Origin: JACJVV01 sp964581515
GTDB lineage: Archaea > Nanobdellota > Nanobdellia > Woesearchaeales > JACJVV01
NCBI GenBank assembly: GCA_964581515.1
Contig: CAZOOV010000011.1
Span: forward strand, 30,512 to 94,511
Direction of reading: 5' to 3'
DNA: 64,000 nt
Position 1 is the stretch's first letter, and the number at the start of each line of letters is the position of its first letter. Of the stretch, positions 42,389-51,176 are shown one piece after another. The notes below the pieces were generated by a model, which saw only the letters and a program-made list of their open reading frames with translations, ran no database searches and had not been told where the DNA came from. Position numbers and translations under genes: made by a program.

Positions 42389-44134
42389 ATGACACGAATA
42401 GCTGTAGTTGATAACACAAAACTGAAGGATATGGAATTAAAAAAGCATATCCAAAGCCTTTGCCCTGTGAATAGAACTGGAACAGAATGCATCTATTTTG
42501 AAGGACAGAAGCTTATGATAGCTGAAAATCTATGCATCGGATGTGGAATTTGCACAAAAAGGGCTCCTGAAGCAATACACATCATAAATTTACCAGAGGA
42601 ACTAGAAGAAAAAGCAATCCACAGATATGGTGAGAATCAATTCAAGCTCTATAATCTCCCAATACCTATCTTCGGAAAAGTGGTTGGTATTTTAGGTGTC
42701 AATGGCATAGGAAAATCAACTGCAATCAAGATATTGGCAGGAATTCTCAAACCAAATCTTGGAGAGATTGGAAAAGAAGCAACATATGATGAATTGATAG
42801 AGCATTACAAAGGCACAGAAGCACAGATCTTCTTTGAGAAACTGAAATCAAAAGAGGTTAGATTAAGCTATAAACCGCAGATGGTAGAATCGATACCGAA
42901 AGTTCACAAAGGCACTGTCAGAGACCTTCTTAAGAAAGCTGATCAAAAAGATCAGCTTGAAACAATTGCAGAAAAACTCGATCTAACAAAAGTGCTTGAT
43001 ACAGATATCAAGAAAATTTCAGGCGGCGAACTTCAACGTGTTGCGATTGCAGCTACAGTGCTCAAAAAAGCCAATCTATACATATTTGACGAGCCAACAT
43101 CATATTTAGACATAAAACAACGTATGAAAGTCAGCAAGTTCATAAAAGACTTAGCAAACAAAGATACTGCTGTTATGGTTGTCGAACACGACCTTATAAT
43201 TCTAGATTATATGACTGATCTGATCCATATGATGTATGGAAAAGAAGAAGTTTATGGTATAGTTGGATTGCCTAAGACAACAAAATCAGGGATCAATGTT
43301 TACTTGACTGGATTTCTTAAAGAAGAGAATGTTAGATTTAGAAATTATCCTATAAAATTTGAAGAAAGAAGTGCAGAAAAGCTCAAAACAACATCTCCAT
43401 TGATATCATGGACAAGCATTAAGAAAAAACTTGGAAATTTCAATCTTGAAGCAAAAGAAGGAACTCTACAAGAAGAGAAAGTTGTCGGTGTGTTAGGAGA
43501 GAATGGGATCGGTAAAACAACTTTTGTCAAGATACTAGCAAACGTCATAAAGACTGATGAAGGAGAGATTGATGAAAAAGTAAAAATATCATACAAACCT
43601 CAGTATATAGAAGAGAATGAAGAGATTGTAAGAATAATACTTAAAGACGCATTTGCAAAATACAAGAGCGTTTTGATATCAGATCTCAATATCGAACCAT
43701 TGCTTGACAAAAAGACATCAGAGCTCTCAGGTGGACAGCTGCAACGTGTCGCGATTGCTGAAGCTCTTGCAAAAGATGCTGATGTATATCTATTAGACGA
43801 ACCATCTGCATACCTTGATGTAGAACAACGTCTTAAGATATCTAAAGTAATTAAAGAGATGATGCGTATCAAACGTGCATCTGCAATTGTCGTCGATCAC
43901 GATCTTTTATTTATAGACTATCTAAGCGACGAACTTATCGTATTTGATGGAATTCCAGCAGAATTAGGTAAGATTACAGGTCCATTAGAGATGGTCGAAG
44001 GCATGAACATATTCTTGGAAGATCTTAACATGACTTTCAGACGTGATGAAGAGAATCATCGACCAAGAGCGAATAAACCTGACAGTCAAATGGACAAAAA
44101 ACAAAAGAAAGAGGGAAAATTATACTATAGTTAA
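42389..44134 (+). CDS. ABCE1/Rli1 ribosome-recycling ATPase with one Fe-S cluster site missing
   Basis: 581 residues with twin ABC domains: Walker A GVNGIGKST and GENGIGKTT, signatures ISGGELQRV and LSGGQLQRV, and the hinge/C-terminal HRPRANKPDSQMDKKQ. It splits ribosomes after termination with aRF1. Normal ABCE1 has eight Cys. Here the first motif keeps only its last Cys (QSLCPVNRTG; the other three are replaced within NTKLKDMELKKHI), and the second motif reads CIGCGICTKRAP with Ala in place of its fourth Cys. In the ferredoxin pattern, those four lost ligands form a single cluster, and the four retained form the other. Confidence 0.95.
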   Translation: MTRIAVVDNTKLKDMELKKHIQSLCPVNRTGTECIYFEGQKLMIAENLCIGCGICTKRAPEAIHIINLPEELEEKAIHRYGENQFKLYNLPIPIFGKVVGILGVNGIGKSTAIKILAGILKPNLGEIGKEATYDELIEHYKGTEAQIFFEKLKSKEVRLSYKPQMVESIPKVHKGTVRDLLKKADQKDQLETIAEKLDLTKVLDTDIKKISGGELQRVAIAATVLKKANLYIFDEPTSYLDIKQRMKVSKFIKDLANKDTAVMVVEHDLIILDYMTDLIHMMYGKEEVYGIVGLPKTTKSGINVYLTGFLKEENVRFRNYPIKFEERSAEKLKTTSPLISWTSIKKKLGNFNLEAKEGTLQEEKVVGVLGENGIGKTTFVKILANVIKTDEGEIDEKVKISYKPQYIEENEEIVRIILKDAFAKYKSVLISDLNIEPLLDKKTSELSGGQLQRVAIAEALAKDADVYLLDEPSAYLDVEQRLKISKVIKEMMRIKRASAIVVDHDLLFIDYLSDELIVFDGIPAELGKITGPLEMVEGMNIFLEDLNMTFRRDEENHRPRANKPDSQMDKKQKKEGKLYYS

Positions 44135-44136
44135 AA

Positions 44137-44478
44137 ATGGAAAGGCTAAAGATCTACTTGTTGATTGCACTCTGTGCATTTGCAGGAGCATTAGGACAAC
44201 TTTTCTTGAAGATGGCTTCAGGAGAACTAGGATGGAAGCTTGCATCATTGCTTAATTGGAAGCTCATTGCAGGATTGGTATGCTATGGTATCACTACAGT
44301 AGCCTTTATTCTAGCATTGAAATATGGAAGATTATCTGTAGTCTCACCTGCAACGATAATAGGGACTTATGTATTAGTGATACTTTTCTCGATCCTGATA
44401 CTCAATGAAAGCCTTGCACACTACAAATGGATAGGTATTGCTCTTACAGTGATAGGCGTCATAATAATAGCAAAATGA
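44137..44478 (+). CDS. Small EamA/SMR-like membrane transporter
   Basis: 113 residues, four membrane helices. The first has the GALGQLFLKMASG pattern and the last pair LSVVSPATIIGTYVLVILFSILILNESLAHYKWIGIALTVIGVIIIAK the DMT-superfamily ending (N-E-x-x-x-x-x-x-x-G-x-x-L-I-x-x-G). It begins 2 nt after the ABCE1 stop. Likely functions as a dimer. Substrate unknown. Confidence 0.82.
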   Translation: MERLKIYLLIALCAFAGALGQLFLKMASGELGWKLASLLNWKLIAGLVCYGITTVAFILALKYGRLSVVSPATIIGTYVLVILFSILILNESLAHYKWIGIALTVIGVIIIAK

Positions 44479-44503
44479 ACAAATCATAAGAAATAAGATT
44501 GAT

Positions 44504-44941
44504 ATGATAAAAGCAATAATCTTCGACTGGAATGGCACACTATATAATAGAGATGTTATATTCCCGTTTACTAAAGAAATTCTTGATTACCTCAGTTCAA
44601 AATACAAATTAATACTTATCTCAAAAGCAAAACCTAATGTAGAAGAAAGAAAAAATCTGATCAAAAGCCTTGATCTAGAAGAATACTTCGAAAATATAAT
44701 AGTGAAACCAGATAAATTCGCAGAAGATTATGCAGATTGCATAAAATCACTCAATCTCAAACCAGAAGAAGTCGCTATAGTCGATGACAGGACAGTGATG
44801 GGCATAAAGATAGGAAACAGGTTAGGCTGCAGAACAATCTGGATAACAGAAGGAAAATTCTCAAATGAATTGGCAAATGAAGAGACTGGCCAACCAGACG
44901 ATAAGATCAGATCAATAAAAGAATTAAAAGAACTCCTATAA
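44504..44941 (+). CDS. HAD-superfamily protein with altered first motif
   Basis: 145 residues. The nucleophile motif is FDWNGTLYNRD, i.e. D-x-N-G-T, not the D-x-D-G-T of phosphatases. Motif II is LISKAK, motif III Lys is in IVKPDKF, and motif IV is AIVDDRTVMGIKIGNRLGC. It has no large cap. The Asp+2 to Asn change removes the general acid of phosphatases, so a different or weak activity is likely. Same strand and close to the upstream transporter. Confidence 0.8.
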   Translation: MIKAIIFDWNGTLYNRDVIFPFTKEILDYLSSKYKLILISKAKPNVEERKNLIKSLDLEEYFENIIVKPDKFAEDYADCIKSLNLKPEEVAIVDDRTVMGIKIGNRLGCRTIWITEGKFSNELANEETGQPDDKIRSIKELKELL

Positions 44942-44949
44942 TTTACTGT

Positions 44950-45846
44950 TTACTTCTCCCACCATCTTGTTTTTAGAGCTTCTTCTATCCCTCTTTTTTC
45001 TTCTTGTACATCAATATTGGGATTAAGCGTTACATTATATTCCAAAGCAGCATAACAACACTTTCTTTCTGCATCCTCACCTGAAGAGGCATTCCCTGCT
45101 AAGTACTCACTACCTGTACTCTTCAAAGTATCCCAATATAATTTCGAATGCATTGCTTCGTGCACAAGCATAGAAGAAAAACCCAGTACATGATATTTCG
45201 CAGGTTTATTCTTCACATAGACAGTTTTATTTCTTGTTGTAATCCAAGCATCTGATTTTTTCCTTAATGAAGGAGTAAATTTTATGATATCAATATAATT
45301 GCAGATCATATTGCCATAATAAAGAGCTTTTTGCAAAGCAAACTCTATTGAGCATGCAGCATTTTGCTTAAATCCCAAGTCTCCCTTAATCTTAACACCT
45401 TTATAATTGCCACCTCTCGAATTATGAGATACAACTGAATGCAGATGGTCTATAAAACCATAAAATCTTGCATCCTCTTCATATCTTTGCCCAATCTGAT
45501 ATTTTTCAGTATCAAGTTCTGCAATATAGCTCTTCATTCTCTTCATCAGATCAGTCTCTGGCCCAATATATTGTATATCGGGAATATCTGACCACTCAGT
45601 CATTTGTGCTTCTCTTAACTTTTGAATATTTTTTTCCATAGCCTTCTGAAATTTTCTATTTTGAGGGCCTAATTTTTTTGAATTCTCCATTATCCTTATC
45701 ATATCATTGATTTGATTGTCAGAAGATTGATGCATGATTTGCGCTGTCAGGCCAAAATATGCCTGATTCTGCATATATGTCTCTTGATCTTCAGCACTCA
45801 TCCTGCTCATCCTTGCTCTATCTTGATCTGTAAGGTTAGCAATCAT
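44950..45846 (-). CDS. Unknown protein with HExxH-type zinc site
   Basis: 298 residues. VLGFSSMLVHEAMHSKLYWDTLKSTG contains HEAMH, with a downstream Glu (SSGEDAERKC) that could complete a gluzincin-type zinc site. The N-terminal third is helical and Gln/Met-rich. No signal peptide or membrane helix. The overall fold is not recognised. A cytosolic metallopeptidase is possible but unproven. Confidence 0.55.
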   Translation of the reverse strand: MIANLTDQDRARMSRMSAEDQETYMQNQAYFGLTAQIMHQSSDNQINDMIRIMENSKKLGPQNRKFQKAMEKNIQKLREAQMTEWSDIPDIQYIGPETDLMKRMKSYIAELDTEKYQIGQRYEEDARFYGFIDHLHSVVSHNSRGGNYKGVKIKGDLGFKQNAACSIEFALQKALYYGNMICNYIDIIKFTPSLRKKSDAWITTRNKTVYVKNKPAKYHVLGFSSMLVHEAMHSKLYWDTLKSTGSEYLAGNASSGEDAERKCCYAALEYNVTLNPNIDVQEEKRGIEEALKTRWWEK

Positions 45847-45951
45847 GGATATTAAGAATAATGTGAGCTATTTAAAGCTCTGTTGTGGTAAAAGGTACAA
45901 CTTAAGTTCAAAATAAGATAAGACAATAACTAAAATAAATTAATAAAATGA

Positions 45952-46029
45952 ACAACTTAAATAAACAACTTAAATGAACAACTTAAATAAACAACTTAAA
46001 TAAACAACCAAAATAAACAACCAAACTAT
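45952..46029. repeat. Six tandem 13-bp repeats
   Basis: ACAACTTAAATRA is repeated at 45952, 45965, 45978 and 45991. Two diverged units, ACAACCAAAATAA and ACAACCAAACTAT, follow at 46004 and 46017. The array ends about 45 nt before the coiled-coil gene at 46076. It resembles an iteron array or regulatory minisatellite. No adjoining replication gene was seen. Confidence 0.85.
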
Positions 46030-46075
46030 TTATTTCATAAAAGTTTTTATAAAGCATAAATATCAATTCCTGATT

Positions 46076-46486
46076 ATGACAGAAAATATAGAGAAAGCAA
46101 AGCAGGAAGTTAATGATTTATTCCAAAAGATCTCTGATGACATGGATGACTTTAGAAAAGGTTTTGGTCAATTCTCTGAAGGCGAAACGAATTGTTTTGA
46201 TGCTCTTAACAAATATGCAAGACTATTGCATGAAGTAGAAGGATTAGAAAGAGAATTAAAGCATTTTGCAGCAGAAGGTTCAGATATTGATCAAGATGAT
46301 CTCAATGAGTTCAAAAGTAATGTTAAAAGACGGGTGGAAGAGATTAATAAATACTCTGACTCCATGGAAAAAACATTGGATGAAATAAGAAAAGCTGAGA
46401 TAAAAGCAGAATATATTGTCAAAGTTTGTGAACATCATTTGAAAATTGCTAAAAAAATACTAAAACATACAGAAAAGATATCTTAA
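46076..46486 (+). CDS. Small coiled-coil protein
   Basis: 136 residues, highly helical and acidic (EKAKQEVNDLFQKISDDMDDFRKGF...EEINKYSDSMEKTLDEIRKAEIKAEYIVKVCEHHLKIAKKIL). No recognisable motif. The upstream TTTTTATAAAG box at about 46043 is near the expected spacing for a leaderless start. Its stop overlaps the convergent top6A stop. Confidence 0.55.
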   Translation: MTENIEKAKQEVNDLFQKISDDMDDFRKGFGQFSEGETNCFDALNKYARLLHEVEGLERELKHFAAEGSDIDQDDLNEFKSNVKRRVEEINKYSDSMEKTLDEIRKAEIKAEYIVKVCEHHLKIAKKILKHTEKIS

Positions 46487-47565
46487 GGAAGCCAAGTCTT
46501 ATCATTCTTCAGTTTATCAGGAAGATACTTTGTGATTACATAATTAAGTCCCCAAGCTGCAAGCGCCTGCTGCTCTGCCCTTGTCTTCATCTTAGCCTGA
46601 AGTTCTAAAGCTTTCTTCCACGGTTTATGTGCTTTAATGAAAGGATCGTTCTTGATTGCATCCTTAAGCCTTTTGATATCAACATCTTTCAGAGGATGTG
46701 TAGGCAATTTATATTCTATGATATCTTGTGGTGTAACACCTATGAATTTAGCTTTAGGAACGCAAAAATATTTGTTAATATGTGCTGCATTTCCAGAACC
46801 GACCTTAAGTGTCCTATAGATATTTGCATATCCATATGGATCTCCATCCGTGAATACATAAACAGGTAATTTTTTTGCATCACTAAGACGACGTATGAAT
46901 CTTCTACATGCTCTTGTAGGAACTCCTCCCATTGAGATCAAGATACAGTTCTGTTTCTTCCAGAAATTATGTTTGACCAGCCTTTGGAACATACCGGCTG
47001 TTTCAATTGCAAGTATGAATTTAGCATTTGTCTCAAACTTCAAAGATTCAACTGACGAAGGAATGCTATAAGCACCAGAACCCATCTTTGTACAGTCTAT
47101 CTTTACCTCTTTCCCAGAATCAGAATCTTTATCTACAACAACAAGCTTTCCAGCGATGTCTCCGCCTTTCTCCTCAGGTATAAAACCAATCTGCTCCCGG
47201 TTAACCATAAGCATTGCTTCTACATCATCCATAACTGTATCTGACTCAGATTGTTCCTTGAATCTAGCATCTCCCCAGTTCTTGCTAACATAATACGCTT
47301 CTCTTTTTGTTGCAATATCATTTGTACCGATAAGATTCTTTGATAATGACATCATCCGAAGCGTCTGTGCAAATGTTTTAACGCTTGAGACCGTTAGGGT
47401 CCTTTCCTTGAATTTACCATTAAGCTGAAAATAACCTTCTTTAATATCATAATTAACATTAGCAAGACTTCTTAGTGGAGAAGAAAGTATAGGCTGTTCT
47501 GTCTTCTTAATCTTCTTATAGATCCCTTCTGCTATCTTCTTGATTGACTTCAGCACTTCACTCAT
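46483..47565 (-). CDS. top6A: DNA topoisomerase VI subunit A
   Basis: 360 residues. The catalytic Tyr is in TKREAYYVSKNW (near residue 93) and the Toprim acidic residues include VYVFTDGDPYGYANIYRTLKVGS. Spo11-type cleavage subunit that makes the double-strand break in type IIB topoisomerase. Its start overlaps top6B by 4 nt, and the order top6B-top6A is conserved in archaea. Length normal. Confidence 0.95.
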   Translation of the reverse strand: MSEVLKSIKKIAEGIYKKIKKTEQPILSSPLRSLANVNYDIKEGYFQLNGKFKERTLTVSSVKTFAQTLRMMSLSKNLIGTNDIATKREAYYVSKNWGDARFKEQSESDTVMDDVEAMLMVNREQIGFIPEEKGGDIAGKLVVVDKDSDSGKEVKIDCTKMGSGAYSIPSSVESLKFETNAKFILAIETAGMFQRLVKHNFWKKQNCILISMGGVPTRACRRFIRRLSDAKKLPVYVFTDGDPYGYANIYRTLKVGSGNAAHINKYFCVPKAKFIGVTPQDIIEYKLPTHPLKDVDIKRLKDAIKNDPFIKAHKPWKKALELQAKMKTRAEQQALAAWGLNYVITKYLPDKLKNDKTWLP

Positions 47566-49364
47566 TTTGTCTCCTCTTTCTTTTCTTTAGGATTATCTTT
47601 AGGATTATCTTCAGGATTCCCTTCAGGATCATCTCCTGATTCTTCATTCTTTTTATCATTATCTTCATCAAGCCCTTCTTCTACATCACCATTAGCACCA
47701 ATCTTAGCAAGATCCTCGTCATAATCCTCGTTCTTGCTTGCATCAAAGCTCATATCCTCTACTTGCCCTCTTTTCTTCTCAAGAACTATCTCAAGATTTT
47801 GATTAAGGACAGATTTCTCTTTATCGCTCAACTCAAGAAGCTCAATCAATGCTTCGCTTACATGAGGGATGTATTTCTCAATTATTCCTCTTTTCTTCAA
47901 TTCATCTCCGACACGCTTTTTCTTATGTACATAACTTGACAGTTTCCTTCCGCATTCCTGGATTGCAAGTTTTATCTCTTTTATTATTTCAGGATAATGA
48001 GCAATAGCTTCCTTGCTTTCTGACGTAAAAGGAACCCAAACAGAAGCAATATGTATTGCAATGACTAAAGGACCAACAGGAACAGCACCTCTGCTTTGGC
48101 TTATGCCATAATTTCTCCATGCAGTCTGGATGATCGACTTTGTAACTGCACATGCACCAGTCTGAAAAAGCAAAGGGACCCTATTTGCAAATCTGAGTAC
48201 TCTTGCAGTTCCATCTCCTGGCAATGCCCCACCATAAGCAATAGCTGCTTCAATGACAAAAGGATTTCCCCTGTACACTGCTGGTGGTCTGGTTGTTGCA
48301 CAATAATATTCAGCATTTATCTCCTTTCTAAGTCCCTTCTCAAGAAGTTCTGCAGTGATTGGCTGGATACAATCAGTAGGAGGAGCAATAAGTTTAGTCT
48401 TGCTTATACCATCCATCAGCTGCTCAACAAGCTCCCTCACCATATTTTTTGGCTTTGTATTAGGTGGTACAGATGAGTTTAAGCAGATGGTCTTTGCAGT
48501 ACCAGAACCGATTCTGCAGAACTCTGATGTCAGGAAGCTTTGAAGAGTCCTTGCTTCAGTTTGCTTAAGCATGCTCATCATTACACCAAGTTCTACACCA
48601 TAAGGATGTGGTTTTATCTCCTTTGGCTTATCAGGCATTTTATCTGTTGCCCTTGGAAAAATAATCTGTTCTGCCTTAGGATTTGTATATATTATTGTAC
48701 AATGAGGATTTGTTATAGCAGTCTCCTTAAGATACTCATCGATGCTCTGGCTTCCACCCATATAACTCGCTTCAAGATCTATCTCAACCCTTGTACCATG
48801 AGTCTTATCCCATTCAACAATATCATCTTTCTGTATATGAGGTGCATTCTTTCTTGTATCTATCTTAAGCTCATAATAATGTGCAGGCTGGCTTTTTCCT
48901 ATCTTAGAAGTAATTCTTGCAGCTTTACCAGTAGTAAGCTGCCCATACATGACTGATGCAGAGATACCTATTCCTTGCTGACCTCTGCTTTGCTTCATCG
49001 TATGGAATTTTGAACCATAAAGTAATTTTGCAAATATCTTTGGTATTTGCTTCCTGACAATTCCCGGGCCATTATCCTCAATAATCACCCTGAACCTATC
49101 ATTTTGCATATCTATTACTTCTATAATTATCTCAGGAAGTTCACTTGTTTCTTCACATGCATCTAATGCATTATCCACGCCTTCCTTGATTGTTGTCATA
49201 AGCGCTTTACGTTTATTGTCAAAACCAAGAAGATGCCTATTACGAGAAAAAAATTCAGCAACACCGATATCTCGCTGCTTTTTTGCAAGTTCATGAGCTC
49301 TAGGCTCTTTTGCTGCTTTTTTCGACGCTGATGCCTTTGAAGCTAATGTTGTCTGTTCATCCAT
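47562..49364 (-). CDS. top6B: DNA topoisomerase VI subunit B
   Basis: 600 residues. GHL ATPase motifs: TTIKEGVDNALDACEE (N-x-x-D-A), VIIEDNGPGIVRKQIP (DxGxG), SRGQQGIGISASVMYGQLTTGK (GxxGxG lid) and a transducer Lys region. It gates the G-segment in an ATP-dependent manner with Top6A. An acidic, Pro/Asn/Asp-rich tail of about 60 residues (EDNPKDNPKEKKEE) is an added low-complexity extension. The start at 49364 precedes the conserved STTLASKA/AEFFSRNRH region. Confidence 0.95.
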   Translation of the reverse strand: MDEQTTLASKASASKKAAKEPRAHELAKKQRDIGVAEFFSRNRHLLGFDNKRKALMTTIKEGVDNALDACEETSELPEIIIEVIDMQNDRFRVIIEDNGPGIVRKQIPKIFAKLLYGSKFHTMKQSRGQQGIGISASVMYGQLTTGKAARITSKIGKSQPAHYYELKIDTRKNAPHIQKDDIVEWDKTHGTRVEIDLEASYMGGSQSIDEYLKETAITNPHCTIIYTNPKAEQIIFPRATDKMPDKPKEIKPHPYGVELGVMMSMLKQTEARTLQSFLTSEFCRIGSGTAKTICLNSSVPPNTKPKNMVRELVEQLMDGISKTKLIAPPTDCIQPITAELLEKGLRKEINAEYYCATTRPPAVYRGNPFVIEAAIAYGGALPGDGTARVLRFANRVPLLFQTGACAVTKSIIQTAWRNYGISQSRGAVPVGPLVIAIHIASVWVPFTSESKEAIAHYPEIIKEIKLAIQECGRKLSSYVHKKKRVGDELKKRGIIEKYIPHVSEALIELLELSDKEKSVLNQNLEIVLEKKRGQVEDMSFDASKNEDYDEDLAKIGANGDVEEGLDEDNDKKNEESGDDPEGNPEDNPKDNPKEKKEETK

Positions 49365-49502
49365 CTTAACTATTCACAGATATTTCGCCAGTGGAATTAT
49401 TTAAATGTTTTTGTATTCTTGACAAAAACGTTTAAGATTAGCTTTTCTAATTTTTTAATGTTTTTGTATTCTTGACAAAAATATAAGCAAAATATCTCAT
49501 TA

Positions 49503-50054
49503 TTATAACCCGAATTTCTCCTGCATTTCTCTTTGTTTATGCAGGTTTCTTTGTTTTTCTAACCATTGATATACATTTGAATGAGGGCTTCCGCTCAAGA
49601 GCGATTCTAATGCTCTTCTTGCTAAAGATACAGAATCACCTCGTCCAATCACAGAAATAGTCTTGCCATATACGCATATGCTAACCTCTAAAAGATCCTC
49701 AATAACACGACGTGCTTTTCCTTCCTTACCTATTACTCTTCCTCGAAGCCTAATCATATCGTTTTGCGTCTTTGCATACTCTCCAATACTGATAATCTCA
49801 AGGATGTAATCTATTTTTTTCAGACTAAGCGCTATCTCAGGATTAAAGCCTCTTCCTATTGCTTTGACAATCTCAGCGCATGTGAACAATGTTAAGGGAT
49901 CCTCTCCAGCAATGTTAACTTCTCCCTCTTTAGAATCTATGTTAAGGCTGGTACTTGTCGCTTTTTCAATCTCTGCTTTGACTTCCCCTTCCTTTCCTAT
50001 TAGTACCGCAATTCTATCTTGCGGTATCTTAATTTGATTTATGAATTCTGCCAT
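49503..50054 (-). CDS. KH-domain protein, Pno1/Dim2-like
   Basis: From ATG at 50054 the protein is 183 residues with two KH folds: RIAVLIGKEGEVKAEIEKATST (GKEG) and LRGRVIGKEGKARRVIEDLLEV (GKEG). This is the archaeal Pno1/Dim2 layout, a small-subunit biogenesis factor that acts near the 3' end of 16S rRNA with Rio1. The frame extends to 50177 but adds 41 non-conserved residues that overlap rio1. Encoded directly downstream of rio1, a common archaeal order. Confidence 0.88.
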   Translation of the reverse strand: MAEFINQIKIPQDRIAVLIGKEGEVKAEIEKATSTSLNIDSKEGEVNIAGEDPLTLFTCAEIVKAIGRGFNPEIALSLKKIDYILEIISIGEYAKTQNDMIRLRGRVIGKEGKARRVIEDLLEVSICVYGKTISVIGRGDSVSLARRALESLLSGSPHSNVYQWLEKQRNLHKQREMQEKFGL

Positions 50055-50079
50055 ATTCAGTGTAACTCCTATTTTGTTT

Positions 50080-50787
50080 TTATTGTTTACGAATTTTTTC
50101 CAGTATTTCAATGCAATCCTCAGTAAGTCCGCATTTTGAATTAAAAAAAGATACAATATTCTTAATATCCCTCTCAAGAAGTTCTTCTGAACTAGGATTT
50201 CTTACTGTAGTAGCCTGAGAAAAATCAATCATAACAGGTTTTTCATTAAAATTTAAGATATTAAATTGTGAAAGGTCACCATGCACAAGTCCTGCTTTAT
50301 AGAGTTTAGTTATATCATCAATCAACTCATCAAAAAATTTTTTAGGATTATTGGGAATTGAATTTTTTAATTCATTTGTAGGTTCATTATCACCAATCAT
50401 CTCCATAACAATGATATTATCCTTCACCTTATATGGGCTTGGAACCCTTATCACTTCTCTTGCTTTCATCAAATTCCGAAACTCTCTTTGCGTCCAGGAG
50501 AATACTATTTCTCTTTTCTTATTGCTAAGTGTCTGATACCTAGGATCTTGCTTGATATAATCAAACATTTTGTTAAAATTACAATTTTCAAGCCTATATA
50601 TTTTTACAATAACTAATTCTCCATCTTTTTTCTCTGCAGTAAATATATTTGCTTCTTTTCCAAGAGCGATTGTACTCTTAAGATCCTCAAAAAAGCCTTC
50701 TGAAGATAATTTAAATAGATTTCTAAGAGTAAATTGATCAAATACATTATTGTATGTCTTAAATTTCTCTCTTGTTATTTTAGGCAT
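50080..50787 (-). CDS. rio1: RIO1-type serine protein kinase
   Basis: 235 residues from ATG at 50787. STIALGKEANIFTAEKKDGELVIVKIYR holds the flexible P-loop and Lys, GLVHGDLSQFNIL the catalytic Asp, and PVMIDFSQATT the metal-binding Asp. Acts late in small-subunit maturation. A TTTAAAAA box about 27 nt before 50787 favours leaderless start there over GTG 50805. Followed by the KH gene, its functional partner. Confidence 0.93.
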   Translation of the reverse strand: MPKITREKFKTYNNVFDQFTLRNLFKLSSEGFFEDLKSTIALGKEANIFTAEKKDGELVIVKIYRLENCNFNKMFDYIKQDPRYQTLSNKKREIVFSWTQREFRNLMKAREVIRVPSPYKVKDNIIVMEMIGDNEPTNELKNSIPNNPKKFFDELIDDITKLYKAGLVHGDLSQFNILNFNEKPVMIDFSQATTVRNPSSEELLERDIKNIVSFFNSKCGLTEDCIEILEKIRKQ

Positions 50788-50885
50788 ATAAGAGAAGATT
50801 GTCACTCGAGTTTTTAAATATGATTATTTCATCAATAACGTTTAACAAAAGAATAAGTAAAAAGATCATAAAAAACTTCAAGTAT

Positions 50886-51176
50886 TTATCTTCTACCCAT
50901 AACAAGATACGCATTTTGAGAAGGAAAACCATTAAAATCTGCAGGCACAAAAATAAAATTCGAATAATTTGAATTTAAATTAAGTGTAAATCTGCATTCA
51001 TCCCTCATAGCAACAGGAATTGGTTCAGCAGCCCTAAAAAGAGAATGATATTCATAGTTCCTGCCAATAAGCTCTTTAAGCCTACTCATATTAGAATCAC
51101 CAATATATCTTGCAATTACTCCTTCTAATACTTTTTTAGGTTTATCTGAGAGAGCAATAAGTTCATGCATTTTCAA
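50886..51176 (-). CDS. Unknown small protein, partner of 51173-52336
   Basis: 96 residues. Mixed alpha/beta, no membrane helix or metal cluster (ALSDKPKKVLEGVIARYIGDSNMSRLKELIGRNYEYHSLFRAAEPIPVA). Overlaps the upstream larger gene by 4 nt (ATGA), so the two are coupled. I do not recognise either. Confidence 0.5.
   Translation of the reverse strand: MKMHELIALSDKPKKVLEGVIARYIGDSNMSRLKELIGRNYEYHSLFRAAEPIPVAMRDECRFTLNLNSNYSNFIFVPADFNGFPSQNAYLVMGRR

Noticed and set aside
45952..46029. CRISPR array
   Set aside because: Repeats are directly abutting 13-mers with no unique spacers and no cas genes nearby.
48096..48956. Plus-strand Cys-rich frames opposite top6B
   Set aside because: Antisense shadows of the topoisomerase VI B frame; codon composition is poor.
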